Made by a program: the position numbers and the translations under genes. From Dehalococcoidia bacterium (lineage in GTDB: Bacteria; Chloroflexota; Dehalococcoidia; SAR202; UBA11138): DNA of 12,327 nt. The stretch is taken from positions 1-12,327 of the forward strand of contig JAAXHZ010000029.1 of NCBI GenBank assembly GCA_012270625.1, read 5' to 3'. Below are positions 1 to 5,938 of the stretch, in pieces. The stretch's first letter is position 1. Every line of letters starts with the position of its first letter. Under the pieces are notes generated by a model that ran no database searches, was not told the origin of the DNA, and saw nothing but the letters and a program-made list of their open reading frames with translations.

Positions 1-179
1 CCTCACCCCAGCCCTCTCCCTCAGGGAGCTTACAGGGGTAGGTATTCGTACTTTTCACCCTCACCCCAGCCCTCTCCCTCAGGGAGAGGGGGCCTGTTGG
101 TTGAGGTTCTAGCTTGTGTGTACATGTTTACCTACCATTGTCAGCCCTGCGGGAGAGGGGCTATGTTGATTGAGGTTCT
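1..179. repeat. Cluster of palindromic dispersed repeat copies
   Basis: Three copies of one repeat stand in tandem. Copy one (1-28) is cut by the window edge. Copy two (58-90) is complete: an 11-bp CCCTCACCCCA head followed by a palindrome whose arms are CCCTCTCCCT and its complement AGGGAGAGGG. Copy three (140-156) lacks most of the left arm. After copies two and three comes the same tail, with the form TTGGTTGAGGTTCT (97-110) or TTGATTGAGGTTCT (166-179), so the repeated unit is longer than the palindrome alone. An inverted copy lies at 12286-12318 and a partial one inside a coding region at 6295-6316. I see no coding potential. The role is unknown; REP-like DNA and a bidirectional terminator are both possible. 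Confidence 0.8.
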
Positions 180-200
180 GCTGTAAGCGTGGCGATCAGA

Positions 201-248
201 CCCCGTATCAGAGTGCGGGACATGCCCCGTATTGGGGTACGGGACACG
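201..248. repeat. Two tandem 24-bp repeat units at a gene start
   Basis: Units 201-224 and 225-248 begin with CCCCGTAT and share GGGACA near their ends, differing at a few internal bases. Read in the frame of the downstream gene they encode the near-repeat RPRIRVRDM / PRIGVRDT. The units cover the only two plausible start codons of that gene (GTG 189, just upstream, and ATG 222, at the end of unit one), so repeat DNA may have supplied or altered the N-terminus. Confidence 0.7.
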
Positions 249-1433
249 CTTTGGGCGCTCGCTGCGTCGCTTGTGTTGGCGCTTGCCACGGCCGGTGGAG
301 CAGTACACGCTCAGTCCCAGCTTCGGACGGTCGAGGGCGTGGTCAGCAACGCCACTCCCGGAGGAGACAGCGTCTCTGAACAGACGGTCACGCTGCATCG
401 CGTCACCTCGACAGGCTTCGAAGACCTCACTACCACAACCGACGGCGCTGGCGCGTTCAGCTTCGCCGACTTCGAGTACGACCCAGCCGTGTCGTACGGA
501 GTCTCGGTGCGCTTTCATGACGCCATCTACGGCACCGACCTCGACCTCACCGGCGGCTCGCCTGAGCCGGTGACAATCACCGTTTACGACGGCACGTCGG
601 ACGACGCGATCGTCTCCACGATTTCAGCGTCGCTGCTGCTGGCCGACGCCGACCCTTCGGACCAGACTCTCGCCGCGCTGGAGATCGTCAGGCTTGCGAA
701 CCGCTCTGACAGGGCCTACGTTCCGGGCGAGGGTGTCATGGAGCTGCTCAGATTCGGACTGCCGTCCGGCGCGACCGACCTGGCGCTGGATACCGCGCTG
801 ATCGGCGCGGACTACGTTCAGGTGGACAGGGGATTCGCGCTGCTGGCGAGCGTTCCTCCAGGAGAGCACGAGGTGATGTTCTCGTACCGCTTCCCGTATG
901 AGGCGTCCAGGTTCACGCTCGAGAAGTCCTACAGGTACGGAGCCGACAAGGTGCGCATCCTCGCGCCGGAGGAGGTCGTCTCGATCTCCAGCGCCTCACT
1001 CGGCCAGCCGAGTCCGGTCACCATCGGCGAGCGCCAGTACCAGGTCGTGGAATCGGAAGGTCTGACGCGCGGAGCTTCGGTATCGATAGACCTCGATGGC
1101 CTGCCGATGGCGTCAGCCGGACAGCGCATCGGCAGCAGGCTGCCTGACCTGAAGTTCGAGTACGCCGCGCCAGCGGCGCTGGTCGCGCTCATGGCGGGAC
1201 TGCTGATCTACGGCGCGGTCTGGAGGACCGACCGCGCTTCACGCGCCGGGGCCTCCGACGCCGAGCGTGAAGTCGTCCAGACCGACGACGACGAGCGCGC
1301 CGTCATACGGCTGATGATTGAAGACCTCAACGCGAGCTACGAGGCCGGTTCACTAACCGGGCCCGACTACAGGCAGCGGCTCAGGGTGCTCAACGCGCGG
1401 CTGACCGCGCTCGCGCAGTCCGATACGTCATAG
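222..1433 (+). CDS. Exported membrane-anchored protein with beta-sandwich domain and cytoplasmic helical tail
   Basis: From ATG 222 the product is 403 residues. A signal peptide covers about residues 1-30 (hydrophobic core ALAASLVLALA, likely cut after AVHA). Residues about 37-100 resemble a carboxypeptidase-regulatory-like or SpaA-like beta-sandwich: VEGVVSN start, then a DGAGAFSF turn. A second, mostly beta extracellular region follows to about residue 312. One transmembrane helix lies at about 314-334, followed by a charged cytoplasmic tail of 69 residues, the last 40 of which look helical (IEDLNASYEAGSLTGPDYRQ). Such tails resemble short membrane-associated helical hairpins, but I cannot name the family. 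GTG 189 would add 11 repeat-derived residues; neither start has a clear ribosome-binding site. The damaged channel gene follows 11 bases downstream. Function unknown; it is probably a surface or envelope protein. Confidence 0.75.
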   Translation: MPRIGVRDTLWALAASLVLALATAGGAVHAQSQLRTVEGVVSNATPGGDSVSEQTVTLHRVTSTGFEDLTTTTDGAGAFSFADFEYDPAVSYGVSVRFHDAIYGTDLDLTGGSPEPVTITVYDGTSDDAIVSTISASLLLADADPSDQTLAALEIVRLANRSDRAYVPGEGVMELLRFGLPSGATDLALDTALIGADYVQVDRGFALLASVPPGEHEVMFSYRFPYEASRFTLEKSYRYGADKVRILAPEEVVSISSASLGQPSPVTIGERQYQVVESEGLTRGASVSIDLDGLPMASAGQRIGSRLPDLKFEYAAPAALVALMAGLLIYGAVWRTDRASRAGASDAEREVVQTDDDERAVIRLMIEDLNASYEAGSLTGPDYRQRLRVLNARLTALAQSDTS

Positions 1434-1444
1434 GACAGGCTTCA

Positions 1445-1734
1445 ATGAGACCGACCGCCAGGTTCGGGTTAGTCATACTGGCGCTCACGTCGTTCGTCCT
1501 CACCGGCATCTTCGGCTACATGGGCATCGAGGGCTGGTCGTTTCTCGAATCGCTGTACATGACGATACTCACGTTCACGACCGTCGGATACTTGGAGTCC
1601 ACGTGCTGGCTATCAGACGCGCCGGGGAGATCATCATATACTCGGACACGGACCAGACCTGCGTTCCCGGCGACTCCGTAATCTTGGTAGGCGTCAGCCG
1701 GACGCTCGCGACGTTCGAGGGCCGACCGAAGTAG
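1445..1734 (+). pseudogene. Potassium channel with large internal deletion (pore start joined to RCK/TrkA-C end)
   Basis: From ATG 1445 the reading frame gives a first transmembrane helix (VILALTSFVLTGIFGYMGI), the pore helix and the selectivity-filter motif TFTTVGY, as in two-helix Kch/TrkA-type potassium channels. Right after GY the frame runs into unrelated sequence and stops at 1681. In another frame, 1594-1734 encodes GVHVLAIRRAGEIIIYSDT, then PGDSVILVGVS and a stop: the end of an RCK_C (TrkA-C) ligand-binding domain. The second membrane helix, the whole NAD-binding RCK_N domain and the start of RCK_C, roughly 200 or more residues in an intact family member, are missing. The junction lies at about 1591-1600. 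No functional channel can be made. The start lies 11 bases after the preceding gene, suggesting the intact gene was its operon partner. Confidence 0.85.
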
Positions 1735-1780
1735 CGCTCAGCCGTCGGGAGCTACGGTCTCCCACGTCACATTGCCGTTC

Positions 1781-2167
1781 CTATAGATCGGGAAAGTAGG
1801 TGGAGTAGAAACCGCGGTCCCGGGTCAGAAAGGTGTCGGACATGGCAGCCGCATGGGCGCCAATTAGGAAGTCCGCAATGATACGACCCCTTGGCCCACC
1901 CGCCTGCCGATACCTTGACCAGCGGATACCCGCTTCGTATGCGATGGCCGTGTCAATCGGAGAGACCGTCGCATTGATCTCCACCAGCGCTCGATCCAGT
2001 GAGGAGCGGTCACCGAAAGCCGGAACAAGCTCCGCGTAAACGACATCGCATACCAGGATCGCTCCTCTGTCGTAGGCGCTGATGAGCCACTCCTGCGATC
2101 GAGCATGGTGCGGTGCGCTGGATACGAAGACATCCAGCAGAACGTTCGTATCGACTGACGTAATCAT
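1781..2167 (-). CDS. vapC: PIN-domain ribonuclease toxin, VapC family
   Basis: This 128-residue protein has the usual PIN-domain length and all four acidic metal-binding positions: Asp6 (VDTNVLLD), Glu46 (VYAEL), Asp99 (IADFLIGAHA) and Asp117 (TRDRGFY). PIN toxins of type II systems are magnesium-dependent RNases that block translation when the cognate antitoxin is degraded. Its ATG overlaps the antitoxin stop codon by four bases (ATGA at 2164-2167), which implies translational coupling and antitoxin-first expression. Nothing appears broken, so the toxin is probably active. It sits tail to tail with the channel pseudogene. Family assignment is firm; the RNA target cannot be predicted. Confidence 0.92.
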   Translation of the reverse strand: MITSVDTNVLLDVFVSSAPHHARSQEWLISAYDRGAILVCDVVYAELVPAFGDRSSLDRALVEINATVSPIDTAIAYEAGIRWSRYRQAGGPRGRIIADFLIGAHAAAMSDTFLTRDRGFYSTYFPDL

Positions 2168-2379
2168 CTACCTCGGATGTCTTCGATGTACTGGTCAACA
2201 TCGATAACGTCGTCAAGGATTCCACTGACCCTCTCGACCGGATGCTGCGCCGCTGTCCGCTTTTGGATGAGCAGGCCGTGCTCGGTTGGCGTGATCTCTA
2301 CCTCGACATCCTTGTTCATGCCGAAACGGTCCCTGAACCGCTTGGGGATGGTGATCTGTCCACGTTCAGATATCCGCAT
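2164..2379 (-). CDS. vapB: AbrB/MazE-type (SpoVT-AbrB) antitoxin of the VapC pair
   Basis: This 71-residue protein has an N-terminal swapped-hairpin SpoVT-AbrB DNA-binding domain (residues 1-42; ISERGQITIPKRFRDRFGM, then GLLIQKR). An acidic C-terminal tail (DDVIDVDQYIEDIRG) is of the kind that wraps around the PIN active site. It should neutralise the adjacent toxin and repress the shared promoter. A GAGG ribosome-binding site lies a few bases before the ATG. The four-base overlap with the toxin start makes the pair a standard bicistronic unit. Confidence 0.92.
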   Translation of the reverse strand: MRISERGQITIPKRFRDRFGMNKDVEVEITPTEHGLLIQKRTAAQHPVERVSGILDDVIDVDQYIEDIRGR

Positions 2380-2448
2380 GTCTACCTCGGTATGAATTAC
2401 AGCTCCTGTACATCGTACTTAGTCCCGGACGCACACGCAATCGAAGTT

Positions 2449-2463
2449 ACTTCTTAGAGAAGT
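2449..2463. promoter_or_regulatory. Short palindrome upstream of vapBC, candidate operator
   Basis: ACTTCT, TAG, AGAAGT forms a perfect 6-bp inverted repeat about 70 bases upstream of the antitoxin start. AbrB-type antitoxins usually bind inverted repeats in their own promoter, but those normally lie closer to the start, so this is a weak candidate. A chance palindrome is possible. Confidence 0.25.
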
Positions 2464-2800
2464 GCAAAACTAAGATCTGACTATCTGGGCTGACCGGGCG
2501 GGTTGAGAAAGCCATAAACGTCCGCATCCCCCTCGCCCGCTCCCCGTTAGGCTTTCCCACTCAGCAATAGCTTGGCCGCGTGTTGTCAGACATGCGATTG
2601 GCATGAACCATTGCGGCGTTATTGCTTACGGATCTCCTTCTGCTGCCCTTGCGGGGGCGCATAAGATAGCGGTTCGTCTCCAAATTCACCCCTGTCTATG
2701 AATTTAATTCCACGCCTACAAAATAGGTTTGCGCATTGAATTTATACGCAAATCCGCGCAGGGGTTGACAGACCTGCGGCCAGGATACGAAGATTGAACC
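2464..2800. other. Intergenic stretch without a convincing gene
   Basis: About 340 bases with a patchy, lower GC content and no ORF that I recognise. The only short frame of note (ATG 2603 to TGA 2701, 32 codons, containing GVIAYGSPSAAL) has no ribosome-binding site and no family resemblance. Minor inverted repeats occur (GAAAGCC at 2507-2513 with GGCTTTC at 2550-2556), as does a loose TTTGCG/CGCAAA pair near 2727-2753. I found no tRNA. Confidence 0.5.
2765..2770 (+). promoter_or_regulatory. Consensus -35 hexamer TTGACA before the structured leader
   Basis: TTGACA matches the sigma-70 -35 consensus exactly. No good -10 is visible at the right distance; TACGAA (2786-2791) and GAAGAT (2789-2794) are weak candidates. 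If real, transcription would start at about 2797-2802, at the foot of the inverted-repeat element, making that element the 5' leader of the lipoprotein gene at 2940. Confidence 0.35.
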
Positions 2801-2902
2801 GCACTAACAGACCGAAGCGCCGTGTGTGTCATAGCTCGGCATCGGGATAGGGCGCATCGCGCCCCCTTGATGGCTCACACGGGCTACGCGGTCTGTTAGT
2901 GC
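2801..2902. repeat. 102-base rod-like inverted-repeat element (structured leader or MITE-like)
   Basis: The ends are a perfect 14-bp inverted repeat, GCACTAACAGACCG (2801-2814) and its complement (2889-2902). Inside, 2820-2832 pairs with 2870-2882 at 12 of 13 positions, counting one G-U and one mismatch. The tip carries a perfect 6-bp hairpin GGGCGC-ATC-GCGCCC (2850-2864). Such nested pairing is very unlikely by chance. The element ends 37 bases before the GTG start of a lipoprotein gene. It could be an RNA leader or attenuator for that gene, or a small non-autonomous transposable element with 14-bp terminal repeats; I see no clear target-site duplication. Confidence 0.6.
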
Positions 2903-2939
2903 AAACGTCGCTATCCCAAGCCGCAAGGGGGTTCTTGAC

Positions 2940-3434
2940 GTGACCACGTCCTCATCACTCCGCTTGGCTCTCCCGCCGATTCTGTTTTTGATAGTCGCGT
3001 GTTCTATCCAGGACTCATTGAGGAGCACGCCTTCTCGTCAGTCGTTACCTGAGTCCCAAAGCGGACGAAGCAAGACAGATAATGTTGGAAAGAGCAACAA
3101 CAATCCGTTCATCGTCTCAGCTAAGGAACTGGTCGATGAATACGAAGCCAATCACCTGCGATTTGAAGAGAAGTACGATAACAAGTGGGTGAGAGTGACC
3201 GGAGTCGTCAGTAATATCGAGAGTGACAGAGTCGACAGAGAGTTTGACCGTTATGCGCTACAAGGTATCAGGGGCTTGAATCTTGGGCCTCCCCAGGCTA
3301 GCTTGTCTGACCCTGCAATGGTCGCGACCGTGGGTCAATCCTTCACTGCCACTTGTCTGGTCCAAGGGACAAGGGGACGCACTTGGCAATTCTTCACCTT
3401 GAGAGGGTGCTATATACCGACCGGAGGAGATTGA
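2940..3434 (+). CDS. Lipoprotein with tRNA_anti-like OB-fold domain
   Basis: The 164-residue product begins at GTG 2940, with AAGGGGG eight bases upstream as ribosome-binding site. A short signal sequence (LPPILFLIVAC) ends in a lipobox with Cys21 as the likely lipidated residue. A polar linker of about 40 residues follows. The folded part (about residues 55-160) matches the tRNA_anti-like OB-fold pattern: SAKELVDEYEANHLRFEEKY, then KWVRVTGVVSNIE, then a C-terminal strand ending RGCYI. These domains occur in secreted or membrane proteins of unknown function. The stop codon overlaps the next start by one base (TGATG), so the two genes are translationally coupled and their products may act together at the membrane. 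Confidence 0.8.
   Translation: MTTSSSLRLALPPILFLIVACSIQDSLRSTPSRQSLPESQSGRSKTDNVGKSNNNPFIVSAKELVDEYEANHLRFEEKYDNKWVRVTGVVSNIESDRVDREFDRYALQGIRGLNLGPPQASLSDPAMVATVGQSFTATCLVQGTRGRTWQFFTLRGCYIPTGGD
3423..3429 (+). promoter_or_regulatory. Strong Shine-Dalgarno GGAGGAG fixing the DUF805 start
   Basis: GGAGGAG lies four bases before ATG 3434 and inside the end of the upstream lipoprotein gene. It favours ATG 3434 over the in-frame upstream start at 3353, which would add 27 residues read only from the overlap. Confidence 0.8.
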
Positions 3435-3907
3435 TGGCAGGTACACGTAATTGCCCAAACTGCGGATTACTCAATCCCCCTGAGGCGCTGGTCTGTGACT
3501 GTGGGTATGACTTTGCATCAAAGCAAGTGATACTGTCGAATAATTCTGAACGGCAATCGCCTATGGAGTTCACGACCGTCCTGTTCAGTTTCGACGGGCG
3601 TATCAATCGACGGACCTTCTGGCTAACCATGCTTTCGCTCTGGGCGGCCCTTTCCCTTGTGTGGTTGATAATCGTGATCGTCGTTGCCGCTGATCAACCT
3701 GGGATAGCCCTTGCCACATTGCCACTTATTGGAGTGTTGTTGTGGTGCTCATATGCCATCTGTGCCAAACGGTGGCATGACCGCAACAAGACCGGTTGGT
3801 GGAGTCTGATAAATTTCGTTCCGATTATTGGCGGCCTATGGTTGCTAATCGAACTTGGATTTATGCCCGGCACGGATGGGCGCAATTACTATGGCCCGCC
3901 ACCGTGA
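3434..3907 (+). CDS. Membrane protein with N-terminal zinc ribbon and DUF805 domain
   Basis: The 157-residue product starts with a small zinc-ribbon-like knuckle (CPNCG at 7-11, CDCGYDF at 21-27). A linker and the DUF805 domain (about residues 48-157) follow. DUF805 signatures are FSFDGRINRRTFW, a group of hydrophobic membrane segments, CAKRWHDRNKTGWW between helices, and a closing GTDGRNYYGPPP. Most DUF805 proteins lack the ribbon, so the fusion is notable; one knuckle has the form CDC instead of CxxC. Function is unknown; family members are small inner-membrane proteins. It overlaps the lipoprotein gene by one base and has its own strong ribosome-binding site. Confidence 0.88.
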   Translation: MAGTRNCPNCGLLNPPEALVCDCGYDFASKQVILSNNSERQSPMEFTTVLFSFDGRINRRTFWLTMLSLWAALSLVWLIIVIVVAADQPGIALATLPLIGVLLWCSYAICAKRWHDRNKTGWWSLINFVPIIGGLWLLIELGFMPGTDGRNYYGPPP

Positions 3908-3999
3908 GACGCGAAATTAATGCCCTCTTAGTAATTGCTAGGACAGAGACAGCTGTGACGTAGGCGACAACTTCCCTATCGAAAGGGTGTACAGGGAGA

Positions 4000-4374
4000 A
4001 TGGCTAAGATGAAATACAGACGAGCGACCGCGCTGGTCGTGAGAAATGGCAAGGTGTTACTGGTCAGGTACAGGGGAGCGATGAGTTACTCGCTACCTGG
4101 TGGCAGAATCGACGGGGCCGAGACCAGTCTTGAGGCGGCTGTCCGCGAGGTCAGAGAGGAAACCAAACTCAGGGCATACTCCGCCAGACGACTGACAGAT
4201 TGCGACTTTACCGGGAACACGTCAAGGCATTTTGTCTCGGAAGTCATGGTTGGTGATGGCAAGGTCAAGTTGCAACGCAAGGAAATCGACCGCCACCTAT
4301 GGTGGGACGGCAAGTCGAGTATCCAAGCCAACGGCCACGTTTACAGTATCATCAAGTCCTCTGGTCTCCTTTAG
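4000..4374 (+). CDS. Nudix hydrolase with an altered Nudix box
   Basis: This 124-residue, single-domain Nudix protein would hydrolyse nucleoside diphosphate-linked substrates using magnesium. The Nudix box runs from Gly35 to Leu57: G-x5-E41-x7-R49-E50-V-x-E53-E54-x-K56-L. All the metal-binding acidic residues are present, but the glycine usual before the final hydrophobic residue is Lys56. The N-terminal strand ATALVVRNGKVLLVRY and SLPGGRIDGAE are typical. ATG 4000 is preceded by AGGGAG at a good distance. It lies 92 bases after the DUF805 gene on the same strand and may belong to the same transcript or stand alone. Substrate cannot be predicted. Confidence 0.9.
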   Translation: MAKMKYRRATALVVRNGKVLLVRYRGAMSYSLPGGRIDGAETSLEAAVREVREETKLRAYSARRLTDCDFTGNTSRHFVSEVMVGDGKVKLQRKEIDRHLWWDGKSSIQANGHVYSIIKSSGLL

Positions 4375-4496
4375 AACAGTGCCGGCTGTGAGGCAAGTGG
4401 CAGTTGGGCAATCGGCTGAATGTGAACGGAGATACGATTTGGACTATGAGTAATAAGTGGAGCAAGTGAGTCCTCCTGCAAGCCGGGCAACTACGC

Positions 4497-4620
4497 TATA
4501 ATCTGTGTGTGGAGATGAGGGGAATCAACCCCTTGGGTGCAAGCATCTAAAACATAACCCCCAACTTGGCATCCCCACACTCACCCCCGGAGTCTAAGCT
4601 CCGGGGCTTCAGTTTCTATT
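4497..4620 (+). ncRNA. Candidate small structured RNA with promoter and terminator-like hairpin
   Basis: A perfect -10 box TATAAT (4497-4502) lies just before a long-range stem: GTGTGGAGATG (4507-4517) pairs with CATCCCCACAC (4570-4580) at 10 of 11 positions. The loop holds a perfect hairpin AGGGG-AATCAA-CCCCT (4518-4533) and further weaker pairing (TTGGG with CCCAA, 4533-4564). Next comes an 8-bp GC hairpin CCCCGGAG/CTCCGGGG (about 4585-4606), followed by the T-rich CTTCAGTTTCTATT. No good -35 is visible. On the minus strand the hairpin context reads GAAGCCCCGGAGCTTAG, like the right ends and omega-RNA of IS200/IS605 elements, so a transposon-end relic is the main alternative. No tnpA or tnpB is present. 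Confidence 0.4.
4585..4620 (+). terminator. Terminator-like hairpin with T-rich tail
   Basis: An 8-bp GC-rich stem with a TCTAAG loop is followed by CTTCAGTTTCTATT. The tail is T-rich, though not a clean T run. It could end transcription of the candidate RNA or read-through from the Nudix gene, or it could be the subterminal hairpin of an IS200/IS605-type end. Confidence 0.45.
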
Positions 4621-4735
4621 ATGCCGGGGTGGTTGCCACCGCGCTAGTTGTCAGACTCAAGGTAACTGTGCCACATGCGGTGGGGTATTTTGGGTGATCT
4701 TCAGAGCCCCGAGCTCCTCGCACCATGACTCCGGC

Positions 4736-5107
4736 CTACCCAGTCATCAGCTCACCCAGGTCGAGACCCTCCTAGCCGCTCCACACCCACTGTGTCAGTC
4801 CCAGCCCGTTCATCATTCCCTCCTCGCTCTTGTACCCTCCAACCGTCTTGTATCTCACCTTGCTCCTGCCTATCACCCGCTCAGTACAGTTGTTTGTCTG
4901 TGGCATCCCTATCACTCGCAGGTGACATCTCAGAGATCGCCACTTCTCACTCAACTCCCCACCACCAGCCGTCCACTCTCAGCTGACGTTGGCGAGCTGC
5001 ACTCCATCCGAGAGCATCTCGCACAGGTACAAGCTGGGCGGATGATCATAGTGCCAGTGTGCCTCAAAACCCCTTGTCACTTCGTAGCATTTCCCCGTTG
5101 TCGGCAC
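4736..5107 (-). pseudogene. Decayed transposase C-terminal fragment
   Basis: A single minus-strand frame from 5107 to 4736 encodes GKCYEVTRGFEAHWHY, then HPPSLYLCEMLSDG, LSEKWRSLRCHLRVIG, MPQTNNCTERVIGRS and GYKSEEGMMNGLGLTQWVW, ending EGLDLGELMTG. It is interrupted by two in-frame stops: TGA at 4979-4981 and TAG at 4772-4774. The TNNxxER motif resembles the region around the last catalytic glutamate of DDE transposases; I cannot fix the IS family. The N-terminal half is absent: the fragment begins right after the HicB stop codon, with a further in-frame TAG at 5108-5110. No terminal inverted repeats were identified. It is clearly inactive. Long plus-strand ORFs here are its antisense shadow. 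Confidence 0.8.
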
Positions 5108-5115
5108 CTACCCTG

Positions 5116-5355
5116 TCAGTTGTTCGCTCCTGCCATAATAGGGACGGCATCAGGTGGAACCGGTTCGATTCCAAGCTCGGCGCACCCATTAAGGTACACG
5201 TCAATTGAGATGCGGAACTCCCGTTTGATGCCCTCCACGTCGGTCGCCTCGGCGTTGGCTATGGGATATGGACCGCTGTTGATGACTCTGGCGTGTAGGA
5301 TCTCGGCCTCATCGTCATAGACTACCTCGCCGATATAGCCCTTGTATTCCAGCAT
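5116..5355 (-). CDS. hicB: HicB-family antitoxin, probably shortened at the C-terminus
   Basis: The 79-residue product has the HicB partial RNase-H-like fold: MLEYKGYIGEVVYDDEAEILHARVIN, then a helix with REFRISIDVYLNGCAELGIEP (seen as two shorter family motifs around residues 45-66). HicB antitoxins with this N-terminus usually continue after the GxEP motif into a ribbon-helix-helix or HTH DNA-binding domain of about 30-40 residues. Here the protein ends in PIMAGANN and transposase-derived sequence begins directly, so the DNA-binding end was probably lost. Toxin binding may survive while autorepression is lost. ATG 5355 overlaps the HicA stop (TGATG) and has AGGAGAGGG upstream; TTG 5358 is less likely. 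Confidence 0.75.
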   Translation of the reverse strand: MLEYKGYIGEVVYDDEAEILHARVINSGPYPIANAEATDVEGIKREFRISIDVYLNGCAELGIEPVPPDAVPIMAGANN

Positions 5356-5606
5356 CAACCCTCTCCTATCTTCTCGATGAACTTCGCAACGTCACGGACG
5401 GTATCGCGCCTCGTTACCGGACGAGGATGCGGTCTGTGGACCACGATGGACTCCGCCCCTTTGACCAATTGCACTCTGGAACCGGCCCGTTCAACCAAAT
5501 TGACTCCCAGCGCGCTCAGCAGCGACTCGATCTCCGCCCACCTGATGTCCGCCGGTGTCGGCGTTGTCTGCATCCGCTCCAGCGTCCGTTGGTGTGCTCT
5601 CCTCAT
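5355..5606 (-). CDS. hicA: HicA-family mRNA-interferase toxin
   Basis: This 83-residue protein has the double-stranded-RNA-binding-like HicA fold: a helix (WAEIESLLSALGVNLVE), AGSRVQLVKG, a strand ending VVHRPHPRPVT, and a C-terminal helix (TVRDVAKFIEKIGE). In classical HicA the GSH motif carries the catalytic histidine. Here it reads GSR, as in many members of the HRPHP-type branch, in which the histidines of HRPHP (57-60) may serve. Toxin first, antitoxin second, with a one-base overlap, is the usual hicAB order. M12 is an alternative start; neither start has a perfect ribosome-binding site. It is probably still active if the HicB remnant binds it. Confidence 0.85.
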   Translation of the reverse strand: MRRAHQRTLERMQTTPTPADIRWAEIESLLSALGVNLVERAGSRVQLVKGAESIVVHRPHPRPVTRRDTVRDVAKFIEKIGEG

Positions 5607-5820
5607 TGCGCTAATTGCGTATCACAGCAGACAAACACTTTGCGCCATCCTTGCTAACCGTCCCTTGCGCCGTGTGTATTAGCGGTGAGTCATTCTGCTA
5701 CGGTGCCCTCCAAGGGGAACTGTACGACAGTGACAGGTTGCCATGCTCTCATGTTAGAGGGTAGTTGTCTATACCGGGGAATACTGAGAGGGAAGCGCAA
5801 AACTCCGAAATCCTATCTGC
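5607..5820. other. Intergenic stretch, nothing recognised
   Basis: Roughly 210 bases between hicA and the REP-like pair. I see no tRNA, no ORF with family resemblance and no strong repeat. The hicAB promoter should lie at its left end, but no convincing -10/-35 pair was found. Confidence 0.5.
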
Positions 5821-5920
5821 CATTCCCGCGCACGCGGGAACCCACAAAGTGGCTCGCCGCTCGGCAATCCACAGACTATCGACCATGGTTCGCCATAGTG
5901 GACTCCCGCTTTCGCGGGAG
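5821..5920. repeat. Pair of inverted REP-like palindromes
   Basis: The left unit (5823-5840) is the perfect palindrome TTCCCGCGCACGCGGGAA, flanked by CCCAC. The right unit (5903-5920) is CTCCCGC-TTTC-GCGGGAG, preceded by GTGGA. The two are head-to-head copies of one motif, as in BIME-type REP doublets. Between them a looser inverted repeat centres on CCATGG (about 5872-5900). The right unit starts 19 bases past the stop of the alpha/beta hydrolase gene and could end or protect that transcript. No RAYT transposase is in the window. Confidence 0.7.
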
Positions 5921-5938
5921 ATTGTCGCAACAAGGAAG

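Noticed and set aside
1..179. Tandem repeats considered as a CRISPR array
   Set aside because: Copies differ in length, are internally palindromic, lack uniform spacers and there are no cas genes.
2670..2690. GGTTCGTCTCC, resembling a tRNA T-arm
   Set aside because: The flanking bases do not pair as a T-stem and no acceptor or anticodon arm is present.
2603..2701. Small 32-codon ORF in the 2.5-2.9 kb gap
   Set aside because: It has no ribosome-binding site and no family resemblance, so it is not listed as a gene.
4497..4606. Signal-recognition-particle RNA, RNase P RNA or a known riboswitch
   Set aside because: None of the conserved cores I know for these classes is present.
4694..5320. 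Plus-strand ORF of 208 residues
   Set aside because: It is antisense to the transposase fragment and HicB, is rich in Ser, Pro and His, and has no family resemblance.
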